A DNA stretch of 64,000 nt from Chamaelirium japonicum (GCA_947650365.1 OX393550.1:100268972-100332971), one strand, 5' to 3'; positions 32,100-43,540 are shown, counted from the stretch's first letter. The notes: generated by a model not told the origin, from the letters alone. A program made the numbers and translations.

Positions 32100-32872
32100 T
32101 CCCCGCAACAATCATCAATCGTCCTTAAGAATTTCCTTCTCCCGATACAATTCTTTCTCAGTCAGGTCCACCTACTCTACGATACTTATCTCATACTCCA
32201 CACTTGGAGGTCCTTTCATCTGTGGAAAATACCTTGCATTTGACTCTTAAAGATATGTTTCTTCCTCTGGACGCTGCTCCACCATCGTATTCTTACAGCT
32301 CGCAATCTTCTTCGGAGAGGTATCCATACCACACATCACTGCTCCTTCTGTCTGAAGGATGATGCCATCGGCCACATTTTCATTCTCTGCATGCACATCC
32401 AACCCTTGTGGAACCGTCCCCTCCACACCTTCACCATCTCTGCAGTCCCCCCCTTCTTTCATTGACACTTTCTGGTCCCCCTAGAGAAAGGTCCATATCT
32501 CCACAACCACCTATATAATAGTGTTGTCGGCTTGCTCTGGATTGTTTGGCTTGAACGAAATGCAAGGACTTGCCTTACGGACACTGAGAATGTCCATTTT
32601 TGGGCGGACATGTGACGTGGAACATGAACATGTAGACTGATTTGATATGGTTGATGCTTCGTTTGGCTAGGCACACCTTTTGTATGGCATTAATGGGGAT
32701 TTCTGTTTTTTGTAGACATGGGCTCTTTCCATGGAGCCCTAATTTTCGGGTTTACATGCTTTGTAGCCCTAGCTACTTTATCTATTTCTATAAACAAGTT
32801 GGGGTCTGCCTAACCCCCTCCCATATATAGAGATGTGATTCACTATATATATATAAAAAAAAAACAATCACG
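32100..32872 (+). mobile_element. L1-type LINE 3' fragment (zf-RVT, tail, poly-A)
   Basis: The plus strand at 32325-32460 reads 'CSFCLKDDAIGHIFILCMHI', a C-x2-C-x7-H-x4-C knuckle, then 'QPLWNRPLHTF'. Further on 'LLWIVWLERNART' is readable. The 3' tail 'acaagttggggtctgcctaa' is followed by a short A run at 32862-32872. The reverse transcriptase core is missing, so this is a 5'-truncated dead copy. Frames are interrupted. Confidence 0.75.
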
Positions 32873-33010
32873 AATCGTCTCCTAATAAGATCGTCAGGGT
32901 TCGACTATGGCAAGATAAACAAAAGGCATAATATGAACTATGATCTTTTTGCATCTTACACAAATTTAAAGTAGTAGTTCAGTGCAACCTATATTTGAAG
33001 AGGTCTATAA

Positions 33011-33422
33011 GAATATCTCTAACGGGATCCTAGGATTCTTCCCTTTTCTTAGATATCCTAGATGCCACGTAGGATGGGGATTGAAGAGCACTCCAACAGG
33101 CTCCTCGATCTCTTTCTATTTCTTGTAAAAAGACCAAACCGGGACCCATGAAATTAAACAACCATTAGAAGGGATGTTCGGGAAATTAACAAAATCAAAA
33201 GATTTCAATTTTATTCGAACTGGGGGACCCACTATTTAAATTTTCTCCACTGCTCTCGTCAGCCCTAGCGAGAGCAATAACAAAATACCAAAATAGCGAG
33301 ATCTTATGGAACCCGTTGGAGCGCTCTTTTGAACTCTTTATCCATTTCTTTCGATACAGTACTCCATTTGTTTCGGTACAATACGGAAGAATGAAATCTC
33401 AAGGAGCCCGTTGGAGATCCTC
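33011..33422. mobile_element. PIF/Harbinger-like MITE, 412 bp
   Basis: The left end GAATATCTCTAACGGGATCC and the right end, complement of GAGGATCTCCAACGGGCTCC, are good inverted repeats of the common plant 'catctccaacggg' type. TAA is duplicated at 33008-33010 and 33423-33425. Non-coding. Confidence 0.8.
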
Positions 33423-33507
33423 TAAGGTTGTTATGCCGTTACATTTTTTTCCTTCTCTTTTCAAGTCCACTTTTCTGATTTAAAGATTTAAAAATACTGC
33501 TAGAATC

Positions 33508-34072
33508 TAGAGGTGTGCGGGATCCAAACCAAACCAACCCGATCAATTTTGATCGGTTTCAACACACTCAATGGATTAGATTGGATCAGGATTTATAAAA
33601 ACCGATATAATTGGATCGGTTATCGGATTTGTACATTTAAAATTGACCTAAACCGAACCGAACCGAACTTTGTAGTTTTTAATATTTTATGGATATGAAT
33701 ATTAAGGTAATGGACATAATGGTAGTTGTTATAATTTGAGTCATATTTTTTTTCTAGTCGCTGCAATTGAATCATGTATTGTTATTGACAATTTGGTATT
33801 TGGTTAGTAATGTAGTCTCATTTTATAACTTTTAAAATAATTATTTTAAAATTGAAGCTAGATCCAAATAAAAACAAAGAAAAACTTAGTAAGCATATGG
33901 GCCAAAGCCCAAACCAACCATCCAATCCAAACCGACTTTAATTGGATTGGATTGTATTGGATTCCAGTCTCAAATTGGTTTGGATTGGATTGAAAATTCT
34001 CAAAACCGACCTATGTTGGATCGGTTTGGATTTTGCCTAAATATGTCGGTTTAGAACCGATGCATACCCCTT
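33508..34072. mobile_element. hAT-like non-autonomous element, family A copy 2
   Basis: It shares both ends with 12620-13563 ('ggtgtgcgggatccaaacc' left, 'gaaccgatgcataccc' right) and the 'gggccaaagcccaaacc' subterminal motif. The core is AT-rich and unrelated to the GC-rich core of copy 1. The right end runs straight into a poly-C tract, so a target duplication cannot be confirmed. Confidence 0.78.
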
Positions 34073-34121
34073 CCCCCCCCCCCCCCCCCCCCGCCGCCCC
34101 CCCCCCCCCCCCCCCCCCCCC
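34073..34121. repeat. Poly-C tract
   Basis: About 49 bases, almost all C with one CCGCCGCC interruption. It is prone to slippage and to assembly error, and the exact length should not be trusted. Confidence 0.85.
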
Positions 34122-34210
34122 CAATCCCTTTCTTGTTGTTGGGCTTCATATGAAACTATAAAATAATATGAGATCATCATTGTCAGTCTTTATCCCATTA
34201 ATCATGGGAT

Positions 34211-34415
34211 CACCAGGGTATAGAAGAGTTGGCAAAGCAACCAATGCTTGGGTGAGGAGGTTGTGGTTTCGATTCCACCTCCCATCAGATTTATATAGGA
34301 GTGAAGTGGGAATTGTCGAGCCGATCAGGCTTCACTCTAGAGTGATTAGTCCAAGCCCAAAGTGGGCCATTGCCCGAGAGGCTTCCGAACATCTATCGAT
34401 GTCGAAAAAAAAAAA
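34211..34415 (+). mobile_element. tRNA-derived SINE copy 2
   Basis: It begins 'caccagggtatagaagagtt' and carries box A 'ttggcaaagcaaccaatgc' and box B GTTTCGATTCC (34266-34276). It shares the 'cc.aagtgggccattgcccg' body with the other copies and ends in an A run (34405-34415). No clear target duplication is visible. Confidence 0.8.
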
Positions 34416-34700
34416 CACTATACATACTGTCGTCAATAAAAAATCTATGACCAACATTTAAGCTTGACGCCAACTCTCTAAGATTGGTGCCGAAAGTCTG
34501 ATCAAGACAACTTGGACAGAGAGACAATTCCAAAAAAACCTTAAGAGAATAGAAAACATGGAGTAAATTACTATTTGTTTTAAATATTAACGGAACGCAT
34601 CAATCCATAAAAAAACATCTTTGTAAGCAAAATCTATACTATATTATAAGCCGGGAGTACCGAATCTGGCACCCCCCATTCTTCTCTCTCACCCCTCTCT

Positions 34701-35153
34701 TAGGGCTGGCAATTTCGGACCCGACACGGCAGACCCGACACGAAGTTAGCGGGTCTGGGTCGGGTTCGGGTCGTAAACAGGTCGGCACGATAGACCCATT
34801 TAATAAACGGGTTGGGTCCAGGTTTAGGGTCTGGACACGGTAGACTCGGGAAGACCCGTTTAAAATTCAACGGCTTGTGTCGGGTCTACCCGCAATCCAA
34901 TACTATAATATATAGTATCAACGGGTCTATCGGGTTAGGTCGGGTCGAGTCGGATCGGGTCGGATCGGGTCAACTAAATAAACCCATGTGGTAAACAGGT
35001 CTAACGGGTACCCGTTTATAAACGGGTCGGGTACGGGTTTAGTATCTAGACACGATTAGTTAAACAGGTCGGGTCCGGGTCTAGGGGTTTTGGACACGAC
35101 CCGAAACTAGACACGACATGAACCCGACCCAACACAACCCATTGCCACCCCTA
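34701..35153. mobile_element. hAT-like MITE, 453 bp, family B copy 2
   Basis: It has the same ends and 'cgggtc' composition as 31302-31702 and a perfect 8-bp duplication CCCTCTCT (34693-34700 and 35154-35161). About 50 bp longer than copy 1, partly through an extra stretch around 34880-34930 ('aatactataatatatagt'). Confidence 0.88.
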
Positions 35154-35190
35154 CCCTCTCTATAAGCCACCTAGCAACCACGAGAAGGTC

Positions 35191-35240
35191 GCAGAGGCCC
35201 ATCAAACCTAAACCTCTCTCTCTAGGCCCATCAAACCTAA

Positions 35241-35281
<41 letters not shown>
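35191..35281. repeat. Tandem duplication ending in (CT)n
   Basis: 'Aggcccatcaaacctaaacc' followed by CT repeats occurs twice in a row. The second CT tract is about 40 bp long. Confidence 0.85.
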
Positions 35282-35284
<3 letters not shown>

Positions 35285-35640
35285 GGCTTCTTCCCTCGTG
35301 CTTGTGGTGGTTCGTGGCAGCTAGCTCATGATTGGGCAGCCGGGGTTTGGATTCGTTGTTCGTACCCTCTATGCCAATTGGGCCTCCCCCACCACTGGCC
35401 TTTTATTTTGTGGATGTGCTCTGCCCTTCTTGCTGTCCCTTGTGGGGCCCATATAGACTCCTTTCTCCATTCATCCCACTTTGGACTAGGCTTTAAGGAA
35501 TGAATGGCCCACCACAACCCTTCCATTCACCTCATACCTCCATTGTACAAACTTTTATTATAAAAAAAGTTTTGGTAATAAAGAAATATATATTATTAAG
35601 AGCCAACAACCATAAAGGGCTAATTATCAACAGCTACTTA
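35282..35640. other. Intergenic DNA
   Basis: A 73-codon open frame (35282-35503, +) shows no recognisable family. Probably transposon-derived. Confidence 0.35.
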
Positions 35641-35664
35641 CATGGCCTAATCATGTAGGAAAAG

Positions 35665-35925
35665 GGTTCCACTATACCGAATCCATCTCCACCATCAATC
35701 TCTTTTTTCTTGCATGTTAGCGATGGAAGCATTATTATTGGGGGCGAACCCCTGGTAGATGCGTAAGATCGATCGTAAGGCCATCCGATGGTACCTATAA
35801 ATCTTGGTACAGTACCAAAATGGCTCAACTTTGATGCTGAATAGCAAAATACAATACCATAACGAACCCATCTCCACCATCTATGTCATTTTCCTTGCAT
35901 CCTAGTGGTGGGAGCATTATTCTAG
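35665..35925. repeat. Two copies of a dispersed 85-bp repeat
   Basis: Two units about 187 bp apart carry 'cccatctccaccatc', 'cattttccttgcatcctag' and 'gggagcattatt'. Further copies lie at 42016-42100 and about 47040-47088. On the minus strand they all read 'GCKENEMDGGDGF'-like peptides, but frames close within 30-60 codons. Family unknown. Confidence 0.65.
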
Positions 35926-35934
35926 GGACTATGG

Positions 35935-36706
35935 TGTTGAGATATGGCTCAACAATACAGGTCGTGCGCATGGCCTCGAGGGTTCGTGCGCACGACCCAG
36001 CCTCCGACTTTGTCGACGAATCCTTGAAAAAGGACGTGTTTGTCCCCAGGTGATCGTGCACACGACTTGTCCAGGTCGTGCGCACAACCTGGAGCCAGAG
36101 AAACTTGACGTGTCCTTCAGGGAAAGACGAGAGCAAGCTACAGACGATCGTGCGCACGATTTGTTCAGGTCGTGCGCACGACTGTGCCTGACATACACGA
36201 GTTTGACCCAGTCTTGCACAATTTGACTTTTCAGATTTGACTATTTTTTGAGAATCTCGGGATAAAGCTTGTGTAACCTCTTCCCTTAGTATATAAAGGG
36301 GTCCAGGTTTTTGGGGATTAAAGAGTCTTGAAGAGGAACGTTGGGAGAGGCTTAGGAGAGAGTTTGGAGAAGAAGGAGACACTCTCGGCAAAGGGAGTCC
36401 TTCTCGTTGGAGTTGGGCATTGCTTGTAACTCCGTCTCATTCTTCGTTCTAGTGGATTGACTGATTGTCTTCGCCCATGGTTTTTCCAGCAAAGGTTTCC
36501 ACGTAAATCTCTCGTCTATCTCTTTGTGTTTTGCTTTGTGGTCTTGGTTTCTTCTTGCTTTGTTATTTCTCTATTTGGGTTGGATTGATTATTCCGTATC
36601 GATTCGTCAGAGAATTGTTATTTGCAATTGATCTTTGTTGACCCACGTGTCAGAGCGATTCGATATCGGATTGTTCATCCGATATCGTCGATGAGGATCT
36701 GCAACA
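35935..36706 (+). repeat. 5' LTR of Ty1/copia element, copy 2
   Basis: TGTTGAGATATGGCTC at the left edge and about 770 bp related along its length to 2589-3306. A TATA-like 'tagtatataaa' lies near 36288. The PBS TGGTATCATAGCC follows at 36710, one base off the tRNA-Met consensus. The region 35940-36190 contains repeated 'gtcgtgcgcacgac' palindromes. Confidence 0.78.
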
Positions 36707-36709
36707 AGC

Positions 36710-38042
36710 TGGTATCATAGCCAAGTTTCATCATTCTTGATCAATTGCCATGGCAACCAACCATTCGAAGATATCGAATCTCAAGATTGATGTAGAGAAA
36801 TTTGATAGGAATACTAACTTCGCCTTGTGGCAAATTAGCGTCAGAGATCTGTTGATTCAACATGGTCTTCATAGAGTTCTGTATGATCTGAAGGCGAAGT
36901 TTGCAGATATGTCAGCAAAGGATCGGTAAGAGTTTGATCTTTATGCCTGTATCATAATCCGATCTTGTCTGGGGAAGGAGATCAAGTTTCTCGTTATATA
37001 TGAAAGTTTCGCGACGACAATCTGGATGAAGCTAGAAAGTCGGTACATGACGAAATATCTTACAAGTCAGTTGTTTTGAAGCAGCAGCTTTACAAGTTTC
37101 ATATGAAAAAAGGTACTTTCATCCACCAACACCTTGATGTATTCAGTTGGATTATGTTTGAATTATTGAATCTCGAAGTAGACATCAGAGCGGAAGATAA
37201 AGGCATTATCCTTCTCTCATCTTTACCGGAGCGCTATGAGCACCTCGTTATGATGATACTATATGGGAAGGACACCATTGAATTGGAGGAAGTCACGTTA
37301 ATGACCCTTCTATCTAATGATGTTAGGAAGAAGCTCGTGGTTATGGAGTCACAGGCAAAGGATTCTGACTTGTTTATAGAGAGAGGAATGTCAGAGAACA
37401 AAGGGCTCTTCCAAAGGAAAGTCTAGATCAAGGAAAGACATGGAGTGCTATTACTGTCACAAGAAGGGTCATATCAAGCTAACTGCCCTAAGCTAAAAGT
37501 GAAGGGGAGTTCGTCTAAAAAGAGTGCACATTTTGAGACATTGTCTGATGTAGCTCACGTAGCAGAGGATCTGTTAGATGATGCAGTTTTATCGGTTACA
37601 ATTCGAGGAGATCTGAATAATAAGTGGATCCTAAATTCTGGTTGCTCCTAACACATATATCTCAATCGAGATTGGTTCTCCTCCTATCTGAAGGTGAATG
37701 GTGGTTCGGTCTTGATGGAGAATGATTTCTCATGCAAGACCATCAGGAAGGGAGAAATCAAAATCCATATACATGATGCCATTGTTAGAACTTTGATCGA
37801 TGTTCGGCACGTTTCAGATTTGAAGAAGAATCTTATATCTCTTGATACTCTTGATTTTTTGGGATGCAAGTTCACTACTCAAGGTAGAGTTCTCAAGGTA
37901 TCTCGAGGGATTATGACCATTATGAAGGGTGACAAGATCGGAAGCCTCTATGTTCTTTCTGGGAGCACTGTTATCAGTAGTGCAACAGTATCTACTTTGG
38001 CAGAAGATCGGGAGTCAGTCTCGCCGTAGTTGTGGCATAAGT
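36710..38042 (+). mobile_element. Ty1/copia gag-protease-GAG_pre-integrase fragment, copy 2
   Basis: From the ATG at 36750: MATNHSKISNLKIDVEKFDR, then the Gag (UBN2) region with 'LLSSLPERYEHL' and 'TLLSNDVRKKL'. Next come a zinc knuckle 'CYYCHKKGH', an aspartic-protease N-part 'WILNSGCS' where active copies have D-S-G, and the pre-integrase stretch 'VRHVSDLKKNLISLDTL' to 'LWHKLWM'. Stops occur after 'SAKDR' and near the knuckle. Homology ends at about 38045, where unrelated gypsy-type sequence begins. No integrase core, RT, RNase H or 3' LTR. Confidence 0.8.
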
Positions 38043-38059
38043 TGTGGATGCAAAATCTG

Positions 38060-38585
38060 GCTAACACCCGACAGTGGGACCCAAAGCCCTGCCTGGAGAC
38101 CACGAAGACGATAATGGGACCCACAGCCATGCCTGGAGCCTACGGAGATGATTGTGGGATGCGTAGCTCTACTTGAGGTCCACGGAGTTGACAATGGGAC
38201 CTGCAGCCCTGTCTAGGGCCACGGAGACGACAGTGGGACCCACAGACCTACCTGGGGTCATACATACTATCCGAGGCTTGGTAAATCCCCCTGGATATTT
38301 ACTAAAACCCTTAATATTCCCAAACCTCCATAAATAGCAGACCCGATAAATATTCTAGATCAGAATTCATTATTCCACATTCCACTTTCTATTTTCCAGA
38401 GCTCTCTGAGCCTTTTGGTGATCAGACTCTAGTCAAGCCTACTCCACCCTCTGTCTACTTGTATAAGCTCTCCGCGGCCTGTCGAGAGTAGCTCTACTTC
38501 TTCAAAGTTAGTAGATTCAAAGGTTGTGTCTTACCACATAGAGACGTAGGCATCGGCTGAACTTCGTCACCATATCTTGTGTCAA

Positions 38586-38635
<50 letters not shown>

Positions 38636-38790
38636 TGCTTTGCGTCCTTGTTCTTCCTCAGTCAACATCGTTAGCACAATAGCTCAATGCGTGACAGCTC
38701 ATTGATCTATAACACGCCACATCTAGAAGCTCTACCCTTTAATTGACTATTGGAAGGGGATCGTACGACAACCGTAATTTCCCCCCAACC
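38060..38790 (+). repeat. Ty3/gypsy-type LTR fragment
   Basis: It shows a TATA-like 'ccataaatagc' (38330) and the phrase 'gacgtaggcatcggctgaac' plus 'cttgtgtc' typical of plant gypsy LTR ends, then (CT)n (38589-38634). At 38792-38810 'tttgccaccgtctgtggaa' is a degraded form of the primer-binding site found after many plant gypsy LTRs. The left edge is not defined because the copia fragment abuts it. Confidence 0.65.
38074..38258. repeat. 40-41-bp tandem repeat, about 4.7 copies
   Basis: Units begin TGGGACC at 38074, 38115, 38155, 38195 and 38234, each followed by '.cagccctgcctgg..cc' and 'acggagacgac'. It lies in the upstream part of the gypsy-type LTR, where promoter repeats are common. Confidence 0.85.
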
Positions 38791-39091
38791 GTTTGCCACC
38801 GTCTGTGGAATTTTACCCTTTCAACTTGTGACCTCCAGGCTTCCCAGCTCATTCAGTCAAGCAGTAACTATCGATAGCGTGAGTAACCTGTCTATCTCTA
38901 TTGCTATACCAGAATGGCGAAGATATGACTCGTGGATCGACCGGAGGGAAATCATCTAAATCGAGACATTAAAACATCAGGGGTGAAACCTCCGATGTCA
39001 GCCGCCGATATCAACGACGGAGCAAAATGTCCACCGATCACGCTACCTATCCTCTGATCCCTACATCGGGAGTAATGTTCGAAGCTACAAC

Positions 39092-39235
39092 CATCAACCG
39101 AGCGCTTAGAGATACCCAGCCCTCGAGCATCCTCCGGCGTTGCAGATCGCCCGAGGATTCAGACATCGACCGAGGGCTTGGAGACAGTCAACCCTCAAGC
39201 ATCCTCCATCGTTAAAAATCGCCCAAGGATTCAAC
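39092..39235. repeat. 72-bp tandem repeat, two copies
   Basis: The unit 'atc(a/g)accgag(c/g)gctt.gaga' through 'tcgccc(g/a)aggattca' appears twice in succession. It falls in the region just after the gypsy PBS, where gag would be expected, but no Gag frame is open. Confidence 0.8.
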
Positions 39236-39330
39236 CGTCAACTACTGTCAACCGCAAAGGTGCAAGCTCGGTGCCCCTTTGCTAGTTTGATCACACAGAG
39301 TCTCCCCATGATCAACCAGCATTCAAAGCT

Positions 39331-40264
39331 ACAGTTAGTTCGGTTCGGATTACAACACGGCCAACTAACCTATAACAGTACAAAGCTAAGTGCTCCAGAC
39401 GTAGGTTCGACTAAAATGGCGCTTCGCTTAAGTCCAATTGATACAAAGGCACTATATTGAGTACTCTAAATCTTTGGTGTTACACATGCTCTCGTTGTCA
39501 CGTAAGGACATATGCTTCTGTGCCTCACCACAGTTAGTTCGGTTCGATTTGTGACACGACCAACTAACCTGCAATAGTACAAAGCTGCGTGTCCCAGACG
39601 TAGGTTTGACTAAAATGATACTTCGCTTAAGTCCAACTGATACAAAGGCACTACACTGAGTACTCCAAATCTTTGATGTTGAACAAGCTCCCGTTGTCAC
39701 GTAAGGATACATACTCCCATGCCTCATCATAGTTAGTTCAGTTCGGGTTGCGACACGACTGACTAATATGCAACAGTACAAAGCTATGTACCCCATACAC
39801 AGGTTCGACTGAAACGATGCTTTGTCTAAATCCAATTGATACAAAGGCAACGCTGAGTACTCTGAATCTTTGGCATTACACATGCTCCCGTTGTTACGTA
39901 AGGACACATACTCCCGTGCCTCGCCACAGTTAGTTCGGTTCGAGTTGCGACACGATCGACTAACCTACAATAATACAAAACTAAGTGCCCTAAACGTAGG
40001 TTCGACTGAAATGATATTTCGCCTAAGTCCAATAAATACAAATACAATACGTTGAGTACTCCGAATCATTGGTATCGCACATGTTTCCATTGTCACGTAA
40101 GGATACATGCTCCCATGCCTCGCCATAGTTAGTTCGGTTCAGGTTGTGATACGACGGACTAACCTGCAACAATACAAAGCTACATGCCCTGACATAGGTT
40201 CAATTAAAAAGCTTCGCCTAAGTTTAATTGATACAAAGGCACTACGCTGAGTACTCCGAATTCT
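39331..40264. repeat. 198-bp tandem repeat, about 4.7 copies
   Basis: 'Agttagttcggttcg' recurs at 39332, 39531, 39730, 39927 and 40126 (spacing 197-199). Each is followed by 'gacacgac..actaacctgcaa' and 'cttcgc(t/c)taagtccaat'. Unit-to-unit identity is high but not perfect. Long frames in it are repeat artefacts. Confidence 0.9.
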
Positions 40265-40290
40265 AACCCCCATCGATCAATGAGCTCGAG

Positions 40291-41800
40291 ACCCTACCCT
40301 CAGCATTCGAAGACAAAGTCCGAGACAGTCTTCGTCGCTTCGACACCTGACAAAGCCCAAGACATCGATATCGCCTCGGCCCAAGGAGACAGCCTTGACA
40401 TTCGAAGACAAAGTCCGAGACAGGCTTCGCCGCTTCAACACCTGACAAAGTTCGAGACGTCGACACCACCTCGGCCCAAGGAGACAACCTTGACATTCGA
40501 AGACAAAGTCCGAGAACGGCTTCGCCGCTTCAATACCTGACAAAGTTCGAGACATCGACACCACCTCGGCCCAAGGAGACAGCCTTGGCATTCGAAAACA
40601 AATTCCGAGGCACATCATCTCGGCCCAAGAAATAGCCTCGGTATTCGAAGACAAAGTCCGAGGTATGATTTGCCGCTTCGGCACCTAACAAAGCCCTCGG
40701 TAGAAGGAGACAGTCTTGGCATTCGAAAACAAAGTCTGAGGCAGGCTTCGCCGCTTCAACACCTGACAAATCCCTAGATATCGATATTGTCTCGGCCCAA
40801 GGAGACAACTTTGGCATTCGAAGTCAAAGTCCAAGGCAGGGTTCGCCGCCCCGGCACCTGACAAAGCCTGAGACGTTGATATCATCTCGACCCAAGGAGA
40901 CAGTCTTAGCATTTAAAGATAAAGTCCAAGGCAGACTTCGCCGCCTCAGCACCTGACAAAGCCCGAGATGTCAACATTGTCTCGACCCAAGGAGACTCAC
41001 CTTGGCATTCAAAGACAAAGTCCGAGACAAGCTTTGTCGCCTTGGCATCTAACAAAGCCCAAGATGTTGACATCGTCTCCTCCCACGGAAACAGCCTTGG
41101 GATTCGAAAACAAAGTCCGAGGCAGGCTTCGCCGGCTTGGCACCTGACAAAGTCCGAGACCTTGACATCGTCTCGGCCCAAGGTGACAGGCTTGGCATTC
41201 GAAGACAAAGTCCTAGGTAGGATTCGCCACCTCGGCACCTGACAAAGCCTAAGACGTTGACATCGCCTCGGCCCAAGGAGACAGCTAGCCTTGGCATTCA
41301 AAGACAAAGGTTGAGGCAGGCTTCACTGCCTCGGCACCTGACAAAGCCCAAAACGTCGACGTCGTCTCGGCCCAAAGTGACAACCTTGGCATTCGAAGAT
41401 AAAGTCCGAGGCAGGCTTCGCCGCCTCGATACCTGACAAACCCCAAAACGTCGACATCGTCTCGGCCCAAGGAGACATCCTTGGCATTCTAAGACAAAAT
41501 CCGAGGCAGGCTTCGCCGTCTCGGCACCGGACAAAGCCTGAGACGTCGACATCGTCTCAGCCCAAGGAGACACCCTTGGCATTCGAAGACAAATTCCAAA
41601 GCAGGCTTCGCTATCTCGGCACCTGACAAAGCCTGAGACGTCGACATCGTCTCAGCCTAAGGAGACAACCTTGGCATTCGAAGACAAAGTCCGAGGCAGG
41701 CTTCACCGACTCGGCACCTAACAAAGCCCGAGACGTCGACATCGTCTCAGCCCAAAAAAACAGCCTTGGCATTCGAAAACAAAGTACAAGGCATGCTTCG
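40291..41800. repeat. 95-bp tandem repeat, about 16 copies
   Basis: The core 'tcggcccaaggagacagcct' recurs every 95 bp (40381, 40476, 40571 and onwards), with 'attcgaagacaaagtccgag' and 'caggcttcgccgcctcggca'. Since 95 is not a multiple of three, each copy shifts the frame. Even so, much of the minus strand is stop-free in all three phases, giving frames up to 135 codons. These are not called as genes. Confidence 0.92.
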
Positions 41801-41809
41801 TTTGTTTCG

Positions 41810-42016
41810 TGGGGCACAGATCAAACATATATTTCGTGAAGCTAACCAAGCAGTGGACTAGATAGCTGCCATGGCCAGGGTGCGGACTGCTCTATACGCT
41901 GAGAAACTTGTACTCCACAGGAATTAGTCGCTTTGTCTCTTAGAGATATGTCTTGCTGTCACTTTCTTCGAGTAGTTTTTTAATTCCAGAGTTTTTGTAC
42001 ACCAAAAAAAAAAAAA
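41810..42016 (+). mobile_element. LINE 3' end: RNase H remnant, tail and poly-A
   Basis: The plus strand reads QIKHIFREANQAVD, stop, IAAMAR. This is the conserved end of the plant L1 RNase H domain, with a stop in the place usually held by a Trp. A 3' tail and 13 A residues (42004-42016) follow. The body is lost into the 95-bp array. Confidence 0.78.
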
Positions 42017-42100
42017 GCAAAATACAATACCATACCAAACCCATCTCCACCATCCATCTCATTTTCCTTACATCCTAGCAGCGGGAGCATTATTCTAGAG

Positions 42101-42454
42101 GCTCCTCTGTCTAATTTAGAGTGCAAGAAACTACTCTTTGATGATGAATTATGGATAATGCCTATATTGTTCATTCACTATCACCCTATCTTTACTTCAT
42201 GGTTCGGCATTTAATCCCATTGAGATTCCATGTGATTTGGTACTAATTAATGATGTAAACATTTGCCCCCCCCGACCCGAATGACTTGGCATCCAATCTC
42301 ACCATCAGTTTGCCTGTCGGTGGAGGATGAGTGCAATTCACTGGTCTGGGCTGGGTCCAATGGACAACTGTGATCCGGACACGTCTTTGTGGTCGATCAT
42401 TCGTGATAGACGCTTCAGGACAAATAAAATTTTCAAAAAAAGAAACATATATAT
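42101..42454. other. Intergenic DNA
   Basis: No gene or known element could be recognised. An 8-base C run occurs at about 42270. Confidence 0.4.
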
Positions 42455-42845
42455 AGAGGATACGAGATATGAGCTGCCAGTCTATTTTTGTCGAAATTGA
42501 ATTTGCGATTCATTTTTCCACCTAGATATTTTTTTTTTTTGTGGATCGTCAATTTATGGCTAAATGATTACCCTCACAAAAAATCATCAAATTTGAAAAC
42601 CTCTAGGGCGGTCAAATAAGCATTTCATATTAACGACTGAAATAAACGGTTATAAACCGTCTACATATTTGACCCTCCTAAAAGTTTTAAAATTGATGAT
42701 CTTTTATGAGGATGATCATCTAGCCATAGATAGATGAACCACAAAAAAAATTAAAAAATTAAAAAATTAAAAAATCTCTAGATCGGAAAGGAGTCGCTAG
42801 CCAATTTTGATGGAAATAGACTGGCGGCTTATTTTCCGTTGCCTC
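42455..42845. mobile_element. Foldback element 1 (about 390 bp)
   Basis: The arms are 42455-42635 and 42650-42845. 'Gctgccagtctatttttgtc' on the left pairs with 'ccgccagtctatttccatc' read from the right, and the inner arms pair along 'gtggatcgtcaatttatggc', 'atcaaatttgaaaacctcta' and 'gggcggtcaaat'. The outer ends are AGAGG next to 'atatatat' on the left and CT repeats on the right. It shares inner sequence with 43968-44364. Confidence 0.78.
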
Positions 42846-43000
42846 TCTCTCTCTCCATCTTTAAATTTGGGAGGTGACCGAGGTGGGGTGATGGCTTGTG
42901 GTGTGTGAGTTTAGATCTTCTCCACTCCATTGCTTGAATTGGATCGTCCGATGCATGATCGTATCCATCCATTCCGCATCCAATGACTAAGGGGCCGTTT

Positions 43001-43360
43001 GGCTCCGCGTAAAGTTTACCGAAGTCACAGGTCCCATGTTTGGCTCCATGGAACTGGAGTCTGTAGAATTGTAGTTCTGCCAGTTACAATGTTTATTTTG
43101 TTGGTGAAGAGACGCACCCGATGCCCACATGCGGAATATTATCGAACACCTTGCGTGCGCCACACCCATGACACCTCGGACCTTGTTGTTGGTGGGACAA
43201 ACCACGATGAAGAGAAGCAAGACAAATGTATCACAAAGAAAAAACAAACAATAATAATACGAGGTAAGAGATTTAATAAGAGTCACCCAATGTGGGCTAC
43301 ATCCTCGGGATAAGCTTGGAGTTCGGTAGGGCTCCACTATGATGGTGGCAAGATAATGAG
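43001..43360. other. Intergenic DNA with a possible MITE end
   Basis: 'Ggggccgtttggctccgcg' at about 42991 resembles the terminal sequence of many plant MITEs. No matching right end was found. Confidence 0.35.
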
Positions 43361-43460
43361 ATACTGGCAACTCCTAACTTCTCATCCTTCAAAATTGGTA
43401 ACCCATTCCCTTCTCCATCAATCTCTAGAGTTCCAAACAACAAAAGCCCTAGAGAGAGAA

Positions 43461-43466
<6 letters not shown>

Positions 43467-43537
<71 letters not shown>
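43467..43537. repeat. (TC)n followed by (TA)n
   Basis: A compound microsatellite that leads into foldback element 2. Confidence 0.9.

Positions 43538-43540
<3 letters not shown>

Noticed and set aside
40291..41800. CRISPR-like array (regular repeats)
   Set aside because: The 95-bp unit is continuous with no unique spacers, and the host is a plant nuclear genome.
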